Counted from the first letter of the stretch, positions 22,614 to 32,080 are shown. The stretch is DNA of 35,800 nt from Bordetella parapertussis (GCA_945864585.1 CAMBCF010000049.1:1-35800); one strand, 5' to 3'. A program made the numbers and translations. The notes: generated by a model from the letters alone, not told the origin.

Positions 22614-22639
22614 TCTCCATTGAATTTTCAGGTCTGAAC

Positions 22640-24424
22640 ATGCGCAGCGAATACTGCGGGCTGATCAGCCGCAAACATCTGGGACAGGCGATCACGGTTC
22701 AGGGCTGGGTGCATCGCCGCCGCGATCACGGCGGGGTTATCTTCATCGATTTGCGCGACCGCGAAGGTCTGCTGCAAATTGTTTGCGACCCGGACAATCC
22801 CGTCACCTTCAGTACAGCGGAGACGCTGCGCAATGAATTCGTGGTGAGTATCGCGGGCAAAGTGCGCCCGCGTCCCGCCGGCACGGTGAACGCCAATCTG
22901 GTGAGCGGTGAAATCGAAGTGCTGGCGCAGTCGATTGAGATTCTCAATCCGTCGTTGACGCCGCCGTTCCTGATGGACGACGAATCCCTGTCGGAAACCG
23001 TGCGGCTTGAGTATCGATTCCTCGACTTGCGCCGTCCGGCGATGCAAAAAAATTTGCGGCTGCGCTACCGCACAGCGATGGCGGTACGTAACTATCTCGA
23101 TAAACTGGGATTCATCGACATTGAAACGCCGATGCTCACGCGCTCCACACCGGAGGGCGCGCGCGATTACCTGGTGCCGTCGCGGGTGCATGCCGGTGAG
23201 TTTTTCGCACTGCCGCAGTCGCCGCAGTTGTTCAAGCAGATGTTGATGGTGTCGGGCTTTGACCGCTACTACCAGATCGTCAGGTGTTTTCGCGACGAAG
23301 ACCTGCGCGCCGACCGTCAGCCGGAGTTTACCCAGATCGATATTGAAACATCCTTCCTGACGCAGGACGAAATCACCGACATGATGGAAGCGATGATTTG
23401 CAGCGTGTTCAAGACTGTGCTTGATATTGATCTGCCGCAGCCGTTTCCGCGCCTGTCGTTTGATGATGCGATGTCGTTGTATGGCTCCGACAAGCCCGAC
23501 CTGCGCGTGCCGTTGAAACTCACCGAGCTGACCGACGCGATGAAAGATGTCGCGTTCAAGGTGTTCTCCGGCCCCGCCAATACGCCGGGCGGACGCGTTG
23601 CGGGCTTGCGGGTACCGGGTGGCGCGGCACTTACACGCGGTGAGATTGATGCCTACACCGCGTTCAGCAAAATCTATGGCGCCAAAGGGCTGGCCTACAT
23701 CAAAGTCAATGATGTCACGCAGTTGAACGAGACTGGCCTGCAATCGCCGATCGTGAAAAATCTTTCCAGCGCTGCGCTAAAAGCGGCCGTCGATCGCACG
23801 GGTGCAGCTAACGGCGATCTGATTTTCTTCGGTGCCGACAAAGTCAAGGTGGTGAACGAAACACTGGGCGCACTGCGCGCGAAAATCGGCCACGAGCGCG
23901 GCTTCGCCGAAAAAGCGTGGAAGCCGCTTTGGGTGCTCGATTTTCCGATGTTCGAGTGGGACGAGGAAGGCCAGCACTGGAACGCCATGCATCATCCGTT
24001 TACCTCACCCGCGGCAGGACACGAAGACCTGCTCGAAGCCAATCCAGGCGCGGCACGCGCCATCGCGCACGACATGGTGTTGAACGGCTGGGAAATCGGC
24101 GGCGGCTCGGTGCGCATACACCGTCAGGACATTCAGTCCAAAGTGTTTACTGCGCTGGGCATCGGCGCCGAAGAGGCCGAGGCAAAATTCGGTTTTCTGT
24201 TAAAGGCGTTGCAATACGGTGCGCCGCCGCACGGCGGCATCGCGTTCGGTCTGGATCGCATTGTCACGCTGATGGCGGGCGCGGAATCGATACGCGATGT
24301 GATTGCGTTCCCGAAAACGCAGCGTGCGCAATGTCTGCTCACGCAGGCGCCAAATGTGGTGGACGAAAAGCAGTTGCGCGAGTTGCATATACGCCTTCGT
24401 ACCGCTGGGACGCCTGCGGGGTAG
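22640..24424 (+). CDS. aspS: Aspartyl-tRNA synthetase
   Basis: The 594-residue bacterial-type AspRS starts [20 protein letters not shown]. It has the anticodon-binding OB fold ([20 protein letters not shown]), class II motif 2 ([20 protein letters not shown]), the bacterial GAD insertion (~290-420), and motif 3 ([16 protein letters not shown]). It charges tRNA-Asp; whether it also charges tRNA-Asn depends on residues I cannot score here. Its last codons and TAG stop lie inside a 21-bp tandem repeat, so the C-terminal AGTPAG is repeat-encoded. Confidence 0.98.
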   Translation: MRSEYCGLISRKHLGQAITVQGWVHRRRDHGGVIFIDLRDREGLLQIVCDPDNPVTFSTAETLRNEFVVSIAGKVRPRPAGTVNANLVSGEIEVLAQSIEILNPSLTPPFLMDDESLSETVRLEYRFLDLRRPAMQKNLRLRYRTAMAVRNYLDKLGFIDIETPMLTRSTPEGARDYLVPSRVHAGEFFALPQSPQLFKQMLMVSGFDRYYQIVRCFRDEDLRADRQPEFTQIDIETSFLTQDEITDMMEAMICSVFKTVLDIDLPQPFPRLSFDDAMSLYGSDKPDLRVPLKLTELTDAMKDVAFKVFSGPANTPGGRVAGLRVPGGAALTRGEIDAYTAFSKIYGAKGLAYIKVNDVTQLNETGLQSPIVKNLSSAALKAAVDRTGAANGDLIFFGADKVKVVNETLGALRAKIGHERGFAEKAWKPLWVLDFPMFEWDEEGQHWNAMHHPFTSPAAGHEDLLEANPGAARAIAHDMVLNGWEIGGGSVRIHRQDIQSKVFTALGIGAEEAEAKFGFLLKALQYGAPPHGGIAFGLDRIVTLMAGAESIRDVIAFPKTQRAQCLLTQAPNVVDEKQLRELHIRLRTAGTPAG

Positions 24425-24488
24425 GGTTGGAACGCCTGCGGGGTAGGTTGGAACGCCTGCGGGGTAGGTTGGAACGCCTGCGGCGTAG
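24404..24488. repeat. Four 21-bp tandem repeats spanning the aspS stop codon
   Basis: Units lie at 24404-24424, 24426-24446, 24447-24467 and 24468-24488. The unit reads GTTGGAACGCCTGCGGGGTA plus G; units 2 and 3 are identical, unit 1 differs at two bases and unit 4 at one. One extra G separates units 1 and 2. Each unit contains TAG at its end, and the aspS stop is the TAG of unit 1. The array extends from the last aspS codons into the gap before the RNase gene. Confidence 0.9.
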
Positions 24489-24579
24489 GGTTGAAACCGC
24501 GGCAGCGTAAGCATTGCGTCATCGCCCGCCGAAGGTTGCGCGTTAACAGCGCTAACAGGTAAATTCAGGTCATCGATTC

Positions 24580-24981
24580 GTGAAAAAAATAATCAATATA
24601 ATCATATACTTAACAGTAATTTTTGCTGTGCTGGCAATGCCAGGGCCAGCGGCGGCACAGCGCGATAATGCGCCCAGCGCAGCGCAAGACCGCGTGCAAT
24701 TTAGCCTCGCAGACGTCAGCGTCAAAGCCTTGCCGCCGGAAGCGCGCGAGACCTTGCAGCTCATTGAAAAAGGCGGGCCGTATGCGTTTGATCGCGACGG
24801 CATCGTGTTTGGCAATTTCGAAAAGCGCTTGCCGATCAAAGAGCGCGGCTACTATCACGAGTTCACCGTCAGGACCCCCGGCGTCAAGCATCGCGGTGAG
24901 CGGCGTATCGTCACCGGCAAGGGTGGCGAAAAGTACTATAGCGACGATCACTACAAAACCTTCAAACGGATAGTGCCATGA
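24580..24981 (+). CDS. Secreted barnase-like guanyl-specific ribonuclease
   Basis: The 133-residue product starts at GTG with a signal peptide (MKKIINIIIYLTVIFAVLAM, cleavage probably after PGPAAA near residue 26). The mature part matches the RNase N1/T1/barnase family: PPEARETLQLIEKGGPYAF, FGNFEKRLP, YYHEFTVRTPG and DDHYKTFKRI. Glu94, Arg109 and His124 align with the barnase catalytic Glu73, Arg87 and His102, so the enzyme should be active. The family cleaves RNA after guanosine. The stop overlaps the barstar gene (ATGA). AGGT lies 8 bases before the GTG. Confidence 0.9.
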   Translation: MKKIINIIIYLTVIFAVLAMPGPAAAQRDNAPSAAQDRVQFSLADVSVKALPPEARETLQLIEKGGPYAFDRDGIVFGNFEKRLPIKERGYYHEFTVRTPGVKHRGERRIVTGKGGEKYYSDDHYKTFKRIVP

Positions 24982-25409
24982 GCGCCAAAGTACCCGCAGC
25001 CGCCGCAGTAGCCATAGAGGCAAAACGTTCCGGCGTTTATCGCGCACCGGCTTCAGTGGACAGCATGCGCGACCAGGCAAAAAAAATCGGGCTCTTGTGG
25101 CTGGATTTACCGCTGCAAGCGGTGTCGGGGAAGCAACAATTTCTTGCAGTGTGCGCGAAGCAGTTAAAGCTGCCCTCTTATTTTGGCGGCAATTGGGATG
25201 CGTTGGCGGATTGTGTGCGTGACTTCAATTGGCTGAAAGGCGCGGGGTTCGTGTTGCACATCGCTGGCCACGAAAAATTCGCTAAAGCCGCGCCCGATGA
25301 TTATGAAACTGCACTCGCCGTGCTGAGCGAAGCCGCTGCGTTCTGGAAAGAAAAAGGCACGCCATTCGTGGTGCTGGTGGACGGGGCCAAGGATTTGCCG
25401 GCGTTCTAG
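24978..25409 (+). CDS. Barstar-family ribonuclease inhibitor
   Basis: The 143-residue cytosolic protein has a barstar domain in its C-terminal two-thirds: KQQFLAVCAKQLKLPSYFGG, NWDALADCVRDFNWLKGAGF, and the final FVVLVDGAKDL strand. Asp74 and Asp78 (WDALAD) match barstar Asp35/Asp39, which plug the barnase active site. The first ~45 residues are an extra N-terminal segment present in many proteobacterial barstars. It overlaps the RNase gene by 4 bases, so toxin and inhibitor are made together. nudB follows after 10 bases. Confidence 0.9.
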   Translation: MSAKVPAAAAVAIEAKRSGVYRAPASVDSMRDQAKKIGLLWLDLPLQAVSGKQQFLAVCAKQLKLPSYFGGNWDALADCVRDFNWLKGAGFVLHIAGHEKFAKAAPDDYETALAVLSEAAAFWKEKGTPFVVLVDGAKDLPAF

Positions 25410-25419
25410 GCCGCTCAAC

Positions 25420-25899
25420 GTGGCCTACAAAATCCCGATTTCCGTGTTAGTGGTTATCCACACCACCGACCTGCGGGTATTGCTGATAGAGCGCACCGAC
25501 CGGCCCGGGTTCTGGCAGTCGGTGACCGGCAGTGTAGACGCCGAAGATGAGCCGCTGGAAGTAACCGCGATGCGCGAAGTGGGAGAGGAAACCGGGATCG
25601 ACGCGCGGCTCTACCCGCTGCGCAACTGGAACAAGCAGAATCAATTCGAAATTTTCACGCACTGGAGCGGACGTTTCGCGCCCGGCACTACGCACAATAC
25701 GGAGCATGTGTTCAGTCTGGAATTACCCGCGCCGCTGCCGGTGACACTGGCGCCGAAGGAGCATATGCAATACCTGTGGCTGCCGTGGCAGGAAGCTGCG
25801 GAAAAATGTTTTTCCTGGAGCAACGCGGCGGCAATCCGCGAGCTTCCCGAAAGAATTTGTGAAAACAAAGCGTTAAATCATAAAGCCAGCGGAAAATAG
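25420..25899 (+). CDS. nudB: Dihydroneopterin triphosphate diphosphatase (Nudix)
   Basis: The 159-residue Nudix hydrolase contains the Nudix box (GSVDAEDEPLEVTAMREVGE followed by ETGI, ~31-54), with one residue more than the strict spacing between the first Gly and Glu. The flanking VLVVIHTTDLRVLLIERTD and WQSVTGS are as in NudB, which removes pyrophosphate from dihydroneopterin triphosphate in folate synthesis. The GTG start at 25420 fits the family N terminus (MAYKIPISVLVV). Its position after aspS is characteristic of proteobacterial nudB and supports the assignment. Confidence 0.88.
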   Translation: MAYKIPISVLVVIHTTDLRVLLIERTDRPGFWQSVTGSVDAEDEPLEVTAMREVGEETGIDARLYPLRNWNKQNQFEIFTHWSGRFAPGTTHNTEHVFSLELPAPLPVTLAPKEHMQYLWLPWQEAAEKCFSWSNAAAIRELPERICENKALNHKASGK

Positions 25900-26062
25900 G
25901 CTCCATTCCAGTGCGCCGATTGTGCGTTCGCACATTAATGCACGGCCGGTTGCGGGAATTCAGCGGATGAGGTGGGCTGAATGTGATACCTTTCCCAGTT
26001 ACCTCTGTGTTTTGCTATTGAAAAAGCGCATCGCAGGCGCAATTGAATGTTGAAAGGGCAAT

Positions 26063-27169
26063 ATGGAAAACACTGTCATAAGTCCGATCAAGTTTGACCG
26101 TTACAAGCCGCTGGCCGACGATGCCTGCCTGCCGCGCATCCTGGCCGCTAAAAAGACGCTCGGCAAACGCGCGGTGATTCTCGGCCACCACTATCAGCGC
26201 GCCGACGTTTACCGTCATGCCGATCTGGTGGGCGATTCGCTGGGATTGTCCAAGCTCGCCTCGCGCACCGATGCGGACTACCTGGTGTTCTGCGGCGTGC
26301 ATTTCATGGCGGAAGTCGCGGACATACTGTCCAGGCCCACGCAGACTGTGCTCCTGCCGGACATGAGCGCGGGCTGCTCGATGGCTGACATGGCGAATCT
26401 GGCGAAGGTCGAGCGCGCCTGGCGTGAAATCGGCGAAGTGCTCAATCCCGACGAGTGCATCACGCCGATTACGTATATTAATTCGGCAGCCGATCTCAAA
26501 GCGTTTTGCGGCGAACACGGCGGCATAGTCTGCACCTCGAGTAACGCAAGGCAGATTCTGCAATGGGCGTTCGCGCGCCGCGACAAAGTGCTGTTTTTCC
26601 CCGACCAGCACCTGGGACGCTGGACCGGCTATTTGATGGATATCCCGTTGGCTGAAATGCTGGTGTGGGATCCGGATTTGCCGATGGGTGGCTTGACCGT
26701 GCAGCAGATCAAAATGGCGAAAGTGCTGCTGTGGAAGGGACACTGCTCGGTGCATCAGATGTTCCAGGCTTCGCACATTTTGCGCTGGCGCCAGCAGAAC
26801 CCGACGGGTGCTGTGATCAGCCATCCCGAATGTAATTTCGAAGTGTGTAAACTTTCCGATTACGTGGGTTCCACCGACTACATCATCAAAACCATCGCCG
26901 CCAGCGCACCGGGCACGCGCTGGCTGGTGGGCACCGAGCTGAATCTGGTAAATCGCATTGCCGAAGAGTTCAAGCCGCAAGGCAAGGTGGTGCAGTTCAT
27001 GGCGCCGACGGTGTGCATGTGTTCGACCATGGCGCGCATCGACCCGCAGCACCTGGCGTGGACCCTTGAAAACCTGGTGGCGGGCAAAGTGGTCAACCCC
27101 ATCAAAGTGCCGCAGCGCGACGCCGATCTCGCGCGCATAACACTGGATCGCATGTTGGCGGTGTCCTAG
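26063..27169 (+). CDS. nadA: Quinolinate synthase
   Basis: The 368-residue enzyme condenses iminoaspartate with dihydroxyacetone phosphate to quinolinate for NAD synthesis. It shows ILGHHYQRADVYRHADLVGD, FCGVHFMAEVADIL, LLPDMSAGCSMADM, ISHPECNFEVC and the C-terminal MAPTVCMCSTMARIDP; the cysteines supply the [4Fe-4S] cluster ligands. Length is typical of the long proteobacterial form. GAAAGGG precedes the ATG. The 163-base gap from nudB has a small hairpin (TGTGCGTTCGCACA, 25921-25934) but no T run. Confidence 0.97.
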   Translation: MENTVISPIKFDRYKPLADDACLPRILAAKKTLGKRAVILGHHYQRADVYRHADLVGDSLGLSKLASRTDADYLVFCGVHFMAEVADILSRPTQTVLLPDMSAGCSMADMANLAKVERAWREIGEVLNPDECITPITYINSAADLKAFCGEHGGIVCTSSNARQILQWAFARRDKVLFFPDQHLGRWTGYLMDIPLAEMLVWDPDLPMGGLTVQQIKMAKVLLWKGHCSVHQMFQASHILRWRQQNPTGAVISHPECNFEVCKLSDYVGSTDYIIKTIAASAPGTRWLVGTELNLVNRIAEEFKPQGKVVQFMAPTVCMCSTMARIDPQHLAWTLENLVAGKVVNPIKVPQRDADLARITLDRMLAVS

Positions 27170-27186
27170 AAAATTTTTTGATCCGG

Positions 27187-27221
27187 AAACGGCGTGTCGC
27201 GCAAGCGGCACGCCGTTTTTT
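27187..27221 (+). terminator. Intrinsic terminator after nadA
   Basis: AACGGCGTG (27188-27196) pairs with CACGCCGTT (27209-27217) around a 12-base interval that can pair further (CGC GCAA GCG), followed by six T residues (27216-27221). It lies 18 bases after the nadA stop. Confidence 0.9.
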
Positions 27222-27266
27222 GAGTGCGTTTGGTTGCGACATTGTCGTTTGCTTTTTCTGGATTAA

Positions 27267-28046
27267 ATGAACAGCGCTCCCTCATCGGTTGTCGGGCAGG
27301 TGCGTGTCGCCACCTATAACATCCACAAAGGACTGTCGATATTCAACCGGCGCGTGGTGATTCACGCACTGCGCGACCAGTTGCGCGCGCTCGATGCCGA
27401 TCTGGTTTTTTTGCAGGAAGTTGCCGGTCGCCACGACCGCCACGCGCGGCGCCATGGCAACTGGCCGCGTGAGCCGCAACATGAATTTCTCGCCGATCTG
27501 GTGTGGCCGGACCATGCCTATGGCCGCAACGCCGTGGACGACAATGGCGAGCACGGCAACGCGATACTTTCGCGCTATCCGATACTGCGCTGGGAAAATC
27601 AGGATGTGTCGTCGCACCGCTTCGAGAGCCGGGGACTGTTGCATGCCGAGATCGAAATCCCGGGCTGGCCGCAACCCTTGCATTGCGTGTGCGTGCATCT
27701 TGCGCTGACGGCACGCGGACGCGGTCGCCAACTGGAGCGATTGCGCCAGCGCGTCGAACGTATGGTGCCCGCCGCTGCGCCTTTAATCGTGGCGGGTGAT
27801 TTCAACGACTGGTACTGGCGGCATCGCGCAACGCACGAGTTCGCACATCCGCTTAATATGCACGAAGTGTTCGAAGCCGATGGCGGCAGGCCCGCGCGCA
27901 GTTTTCCGGCGCTGTGGCCCATGTTGCGTCTGGATCGCATCTATATTCGTGGATTTCAGGTGTGCGATGCGCGTGTGCAGCGCGGGCGCGGCTGGCGGCA
28001 CAGTTCTGATCACCGCGCCTTGACCTGTGAATTAAAGCGCCTGTAA
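27267..28046 (+). CDS. Endonuclease/exonuclease/phosphatase family protein
   Basis: The 259-residue EEP-fold metal-dependent phosphoesterase has the motifs VATYNIHKGL (Asn), LVFLQEVAGR (catalytic Glu, ~49), HGNAILSRYP, VAGDFNDW (Asp/Asn) and a C-terminal SSDHRALTCEL (Asp-His). No signal peptide is visible. Substrates in this family range from DNA to phosphoinositides, and none can be named here. The ATG is separated from the nadA terminator by 45 bases. The ABC exporter gene follows after 66 bases and may be co-transcribed. Confidence 0.88.
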   Translation: MNSAPSSVVGQVRVATYNIHKGLSIFNRRVVIHALRDQLRALDADLVFLQEVAGRHDRHARRHGNWPREPQHEFLADLVWPDHAYGRNAVDDNGEHGNAILSRYPILRWENQDVSSHRFESRGLLHAEIEIPGWPQPLHCVCVHLALTARGRGRQLERLRQRVERMVPAAAPLIVAGDFNDWYWRHRATHEFAHPLNMHEVFEADGGRPARSFPALWPMLRLDRIYIRGFQVCDARVQRGRGWRHSSDHRALTCELKRL

Positions 28047-28112
28047 TCCGTGATTTTAATTGATCAATAACAAAATAATGAATTTGGGCGTTCTGCTGCC
28101 GGGCGGCTGCGC

Positions 28113-29939
28113 GTGAGTACTGTTCCGCAAACCAGCGACGCGGTAGACGCGGCGGCCGCCGAGCGCAAGCCGCTCACGCGCAACGAATGGCGCGTGGTAC
28201 CCACACTGCTGCCGTTTTTGTGGGAATACAAGGGGCGGGTGGCGATTGCGTTGACATTTCTGGTCGCCGCCAAACTCGCCAACGTCGGCGTGCCGCTGCT
28301 GATGAAAGCGATCGTCGATGACCTGACGCCCGCGCAGCAGATACTCGCGGTGCCGTTTTTGCTGCTGGTGGCGTACGGCTTGCTGCGTTTTGCCAACACG
28401 TTGTTCGGCGAATTGCGCGACATGGTGTTTGTGCGCGTGGCGCAGCGTGCGGTGCGGCGCGTGGCGCTGAACGTGTTTCGGCACCTGCACAGCCTGTCGC
28501 TGCGCTTCCATCTGAATCGTCAAACCGGCGGCATGACGCGCGACATCGAGCGCGGCACGCGCGGCATTTCCACACTGCTCACCTTTATGCTGTTCTCGAT
28601 CATTCCGGTGATCCTGGAATTTGTGCTGGTGGCGGCGGTGTTGTTCGCGCGTTTCGACTGGCGCTTTGTCGCGGTAACCTTTGGCGCGGTGATCGTCTAC
28701 ATCGCCTTCACCATATCCATTACCGAATGGCGCACCGCAATCCGGCGCCGCGCCAACGAACTCGATTCCGCAGCCAATACCCGCGCCATTGATAGTTTGC
28801 TCAACTACGAAACCGTCAAGTATTTCAACAACGAGGAGTTCGAGGCGAAGCGTTATGACGCCAATCTCATCAGCTACGAAGCCGCGGCGGTAAAAACCGA
28901 AGCGTCGCTGGGCCTGCTCAACATCGTCCAAAGCGCGGTTATCGCCATAGCCGCCACCACCCTGATGGTGCTCGCCGCTCAGGGCGTGGCCGCGAAAAAC
29001 CTTACACTGGGCGATCTGGTGCTGGTCAATGCGCTGTTGATTCAACTCTACATTCCGCTGAATTTCCTGGGCATGGCGTATCGCGAAATCAAGCAATCCT
29101 TAATCGACATGGACCGCATGTTCCGGCTGCTCGAGGAAAACCGCGAGATTCAGGATCAGGCCGGCGCGCTGCCGCTAACCGATGGGCCTGCCACGGTACG
29201 CTTTGACAAGGTAAATTTCAGCTATGAACCCGAGCGGCAAATATTGTTCGACGTGAGTTTTGACATTCCGGCCGGCCACAAGGTCGCGGTGGTGGGACAC
29301 AGTGGCAGCGGAAAATCGACGCTGGCGCGATTGTTATATCGCTTTTATGACACGGGTAGCGGCGCCATATACGTCAACAGCGCCGATATACGTGGCGTGC
29401 AACAAGGCAGTCTGCGCGCGGCGATCGGCATCGTGCCGCAGGACACGGTGCTGTTCAACGACAGTATTTACTACAACATTCATTACGGCCGCACTGAAGC
29501 CACACGCGATGAAGTGCTGGAAGCCGCGCGCGCGGCGCACATTCACGAGTTCATTGTCAGCCTGCCGGAAGGGTACGAATCGCCGGTGGGTGAGCGCGGA
29601 CTCAAACTCTCCGGCGGCGAAAAGCAGCGGGTGGCGATTGCGCGCGCCATACTTAAAAATCCGCGCATCCTGATCTTTGACGAAGCCACCTCGGCGCTCG
29701 ATTCCAAATCGGAAAAAGCGATACAGGAAGAACTCGAACGCATCGCGCGCGGGCATACCACGCTGGTGATCGCACACCGTCTGTCAACGGTGATGGATGC
29801 CGATCAGATATTGGTGATGGATCATGGACGCATCATCGAGCGCGGCACGCACCGTGATTTGCTGGAGCGCGCCGGCGCCTACGCGCAGATGTGGGCGTTG
29901 CAGCAGGAAGAAATTGAGAAGGGCGAAAAGCAGATTTAA
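28113..29939 (+). CDS. ABC exporter half-transporter, Atm1/HMT1-like
   Basis: The 608-residue protein fuses an N-terminal six-TM domain (~40-320) to an ATPase domain. Walker A GHSGSGKST is at 395-403, the signature LSGGEKQR starts at 499, and Walker B ILIFDEATSALD has the catalytic Glu at 524. The pattern around LDSAANTRAIDSLLNYETVK and YFNNEEFEAKRYDANL is typical of the Atm1/HMT1 group, which exports glutathione-linked metals or sulfur species. The start is GTG at 28113. It converges with the histidine kinase gene across only 9 bases, with no obvious terminator. Confidence 0.92.
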   Translation: MSTVPQTSDAVDAAAAERKPLTRNEWRVVPTLLPFLWEYKGRVAIALTFLVAAKLANVGVPLLMKAIVDDLTPAQQILAVPFLLLVAYGLLRFANTLFGELRDMVFVRVAQRAVRRVALNVFRHLHSLSLRFHLNRQTGGMTRDIERGTRGISTLLTFMLFSIIPVILEFVLVAAVLFARFDWRFVAVTFGAVIVYIAFTISITEWRTAIRRRANELDSAANTRAIDSLLNYETVKYFNNEEFEAKRYDANLISYEAAAVKTEASLGLLNIVQSAVIAIAATTLMVLAAQGVAAKNLTLGDLVLVNALLIQLYIPLNFLGMAYREIKQSLIDMDRMFRLLEENREIQDQAGALPLTDGPATVRFDKVNFSYEPERQILFDVSFDIPAGHKVAVVGHSGSGKSTLARLLYRFYDTGSGAIYVNSADIRGVQQGSLRAAIGIVPQDTVLFNDSIYYNIHYGRTEATRDEVLEAARAAHIHEFIVSLPEGYESPVGERGLKLSGGEKQRVAIARAILKNPRILIFDEATSALDSKSEKAIQEELERIARGHTTLVIAHRLSTVMDADQILVMDHGRIIERGTHRDLLERAGAYAQMWALQQEEIEKGEKQI

Positions 29940-29948
29940 GGGCTGGGT

Positions 29949-31346
29949 TTACGCGGCCACCGGCAGCGTCACCAGCGCGAGCGTACCCTGAGCGCCTGAA
30001 CTCGCGAGCATCCGGATGCTGCCGCCGTGCTGTAAAAGAATTTCACGCGCGATAGCCAGACCCAGTCCGCAGCCTTCCACGCCGGTGCCCAGCACGCGGT
30101 GAAAACGTTCCAGCACGGCCTCGCGTTCGTGTTCGGGAATGCCCGGGCCGTCGTCTTCAACGGCGATTTCGAGGGTGTCAGGTGCGGCGCCTGCACTCAG
30201 GCGCACGGTGACATGGCCGCCGGGCGGCGTGTAACGGATGGCGTTGTCGATGAGGTTGCCGAGCATCTCGCGCAGCAGAAAATCGTCGCCGTTGACAGGC
30301 GCCGGCGCCCCGGCGCCTGCCATGCTCTCGAAACCCAGGTCGATGTCGCGCGCCAGCGCGTGCGGCACCCATTCCGTGGTGGTGGTTCGCACCAGTGCGA
30401 TCAGGTCCAGTTTTTCCATCGCCTGCGTGCGTTCGGCTGAAGGTTCTGCGCGCGCCAGTGACAGCAATTGGTTGACCAGATGCGTTGTGTGCGCCGCTGC
30501 TGTTTGCAATTGGGTGAGGGAGGCGCGCACGGCTTCCGGCGCGGATTGCCGTAGCGCCAGCTCGGTCTGTGTGCGCAGTCCCGCGATGGGCGTGCGCAAC
30601 TGATGTGCGGCGTCGGCGATGAAGCGTTGTTGCGAGGTTAATACGGCGCTCAGCCGATGCAGCAAGGCGTTCATCGATTCGATCAGCGGGCGCACTTCCG
30701 CCGGCACATGGGCCGCCGGCAGCGGCGACAGGTCGCGATGCGAACGTTGTTCAATCGCCTGACGCAACACCGACAGCGGCGCCAGCGCGCGGGTGACAGA
30801 AAACCAGATCACGATGAATGCGCACAACGCCACCAGTCCCTGCGGCAGCGCGAGGCCGAAGGATAACTCGCGTATCAGTTCGCTGCGCGCGCTTTGGTTT
30901 TCGACCACCTGCACGGTGACCTGTCCATGCACATCCTCGGTTTCCACCGGCAACTGCACGACGGCGACACGCACGCGTTGTCCGCGATACCAGTTATCGT
31001 AATAGTGAGTTTGCGCACCTTGCGTAGGCGGCGCGTGTCCGATGTCCGGTTCGCCGGTGATGAATTCGCGGTCCGGCCCTGTCACCATGTAATACAGCGG
31101 CCCGCTTTCGCGCGTGCGCAACATTTGAATGGCGACTTCCGGCAAATCGACATACACCCGGCCGCGCAGAACGCGCACCTGGCGGCCGATATCCAGCGCC
31201 GATTCCAGCAGCGCGCGGTCATACACCACATTGACATAGCGCTTGGCGATGTCGTAGTCGTTGTACGCGCTGATGATCCACAGGATGCCCAGTGGGATCG
31301 ACACCCATTTCAGTACTTGCTGGCGCAGCGTTGTGCTGCCGCTCAT
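29949..31346 (-). CDS. Sensor histidine kinase, TctE/QseC-like
   Basis: The 465-residue membrane kinase starts at the ATG complement of 31346, which overlaps the regulator stop by 4 bases; an open extension upstream only mirrors the regulator. TM1 is around residues 14-28, a periplasmic 2CSK_N-type sensor domain follows (~30-160), then TM2 (~163-185). The H box AAHQLRTPIAGL has His248; N box NLIDNAIRYTP and G boxes DDGPGIPEHE and GLGLAIAREI complete a catalytic ATPase. The ligand is unknown; relatives sense tricarboxylates or other small molecules. Confidence 0.92.
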   Translation of the reverse strand: MSGSTTLRQQVLKWVSIPLGILWIISAYNDYDIAKRYVNVVYDRALLESALDIGRQVRVLRGRVYVDLPEVAIQMLRTRESGPLYYMVTGPDREFITGEPDIGHAPPTQGAQTHYYDNWYRGQRVRVAVVQLPVETEDVHGQVTVQVVENQSARSELIRELSFGLALPQGLVALCAFIVIWFSVTRALAPLSVLRQAIEQRSHRDLSPLPAAHVPAEVRPLIESMNALLHRLSAVLTSQQRFIADAAHQLRTPIAGLRTQTELALRQSAPEAVRASLTQLQTAAAHTTHLVNQLLSLARAEPSAERTQAMEKLDLIALVRTTTTEWVPHALARDIDLGFESMAGAGAPAPVNGDDFLLREMLGNLIDNAIRYTPPGGHVTVRLSAGAAPDTLEIAVEDDGPGIPEHEREAVLERFHRVLGTGVEGCGLGLAIAREILLQHGGSIRMLASSGAQGTLALVTLPVAA

Positions 31347-32038
31347 GGAGCGGTTTTCTTCGGGTCCGGGTCCCGATCTTTTTCCAGCAGGTAGCCGAGC
31401 CCGCGTATGGTGCGGATCACCACACCGGAAGGCTCTATTTTTTTGCGCAGCCGGTGTACGCAAACTTCGATGGCGTTGGCGCCGACATCTTCGTCCCAGC
31501 CATAGAGTCTTTCGGCGAGTTGGTCTTTGCTGACCACCCGGCCGCTGCGCGTCATCAGGATCTCAAGCACGCCGAGTTCGCGAGCGGATAAATCCAGCGG
31601 ATGAGCATCCACCGTGACCCTGCGGCCGGTCGTATCGAGATGCAAGTTTCCATTTATAATCAATGCATTACCACCAGAAGTGCCACGGCGTATCAGTGCC
31701 CGTACGCGCGCTTCTAGTTCCGGTAATTCGAACGGTTTGGTGAGGTAGTCGTCGGCGCCCAGATCCAGTCCGCGCACCCGGTCGTGCAGCGCGTCGCGTG
31801 CGGTGAGCACCAGCACCGGCGGTGTCGGCGAGCGGCGGCGCAGACGTTTAATCACTTCAAAGCCGTCGATGCGCGGCAGACCGAGGTCAATAATAGCCAG
31901 ATCGTAAGTCTGCGTGGACAAGGCGTGATCGGCTGCTGCGCCGTCGTTTACGAAATCGACCGCATATTCGCCGCTACGCAGCGAGCGGGTTAACCCGTCC
32001 GCTAGAACCGGATCGTCTTCGGCTATGAGTATGCGCAT
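31343..32038 (-). CDS. OmpR-family response regulator, TctD/QseB-like
   Basis: The 231-residue regulator has a receiver domain (MRILIAEDDPVLADGL; phospho-acceptor Asp51 in IIDLGLPRIDGF; Thr79 and Lys101) and a winged-helix DNA-binding domain (DLSARELGVLEILMTRSGRV; VCVHRLRKKIEPSGV; IRTIRGLGYLLEK). It is translationally coupled to the sensor kinase. A -10-like TATAAA (complement of 32047-32052) lies just before its start without a convincing -35. A direct repeat of the type bound by this family lies at 32081-32096, about 43 bases from the start codon, so autoregulation is plausible. Confidence 0.94.
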   Translation of the reverse strand: MRILIAEDDPVLADGLTRSLRSGEYAVDFVNDGAAADHALSTQTYDLAIIDLGLPRIDGFEVIKRLRRRSPTPPVLVLTARDALHDRVRGLDLGADDYLTKPFELPELEARVRALIRRGTSGGNALIINGNLHLDTTGRRVTVDAHPLDLSARELGVLEILMTRSGRVVSKDQLAERLYGWDEDVGANAIEVCVHRLRKKIEPSGVVIRTIRGLGYLLEKDRDPDPKKTAP

Positions 32039-32080
32039 GACGGTATTTTATACTATGTGGAATAATTTTGCGGGTGATGC

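Noticed and set aside
22628-23743. 371-codon open frame on the minus strand across aspS
   Set aside because: Antisense to a well-supported aspS; no family resemblance.
25921-25934. Small hairpin after nudB as a terminator
   Set aside because: The stem is only five or six pairs and no T run follows.
26015-27211. 398-codon open frame on the minus strand across nadA
   Set aside because: It is an antisense shadow of a clear nadA in GC-rich codon usage, with low-complexity His/Arg-rich translation and no recognisable domain.
28056-29096. 346-codon open frame on the minus strand across the ABC exporter
   Set aside because: Antisense shadow; Gln/His/Arg-rich composition and no domain.
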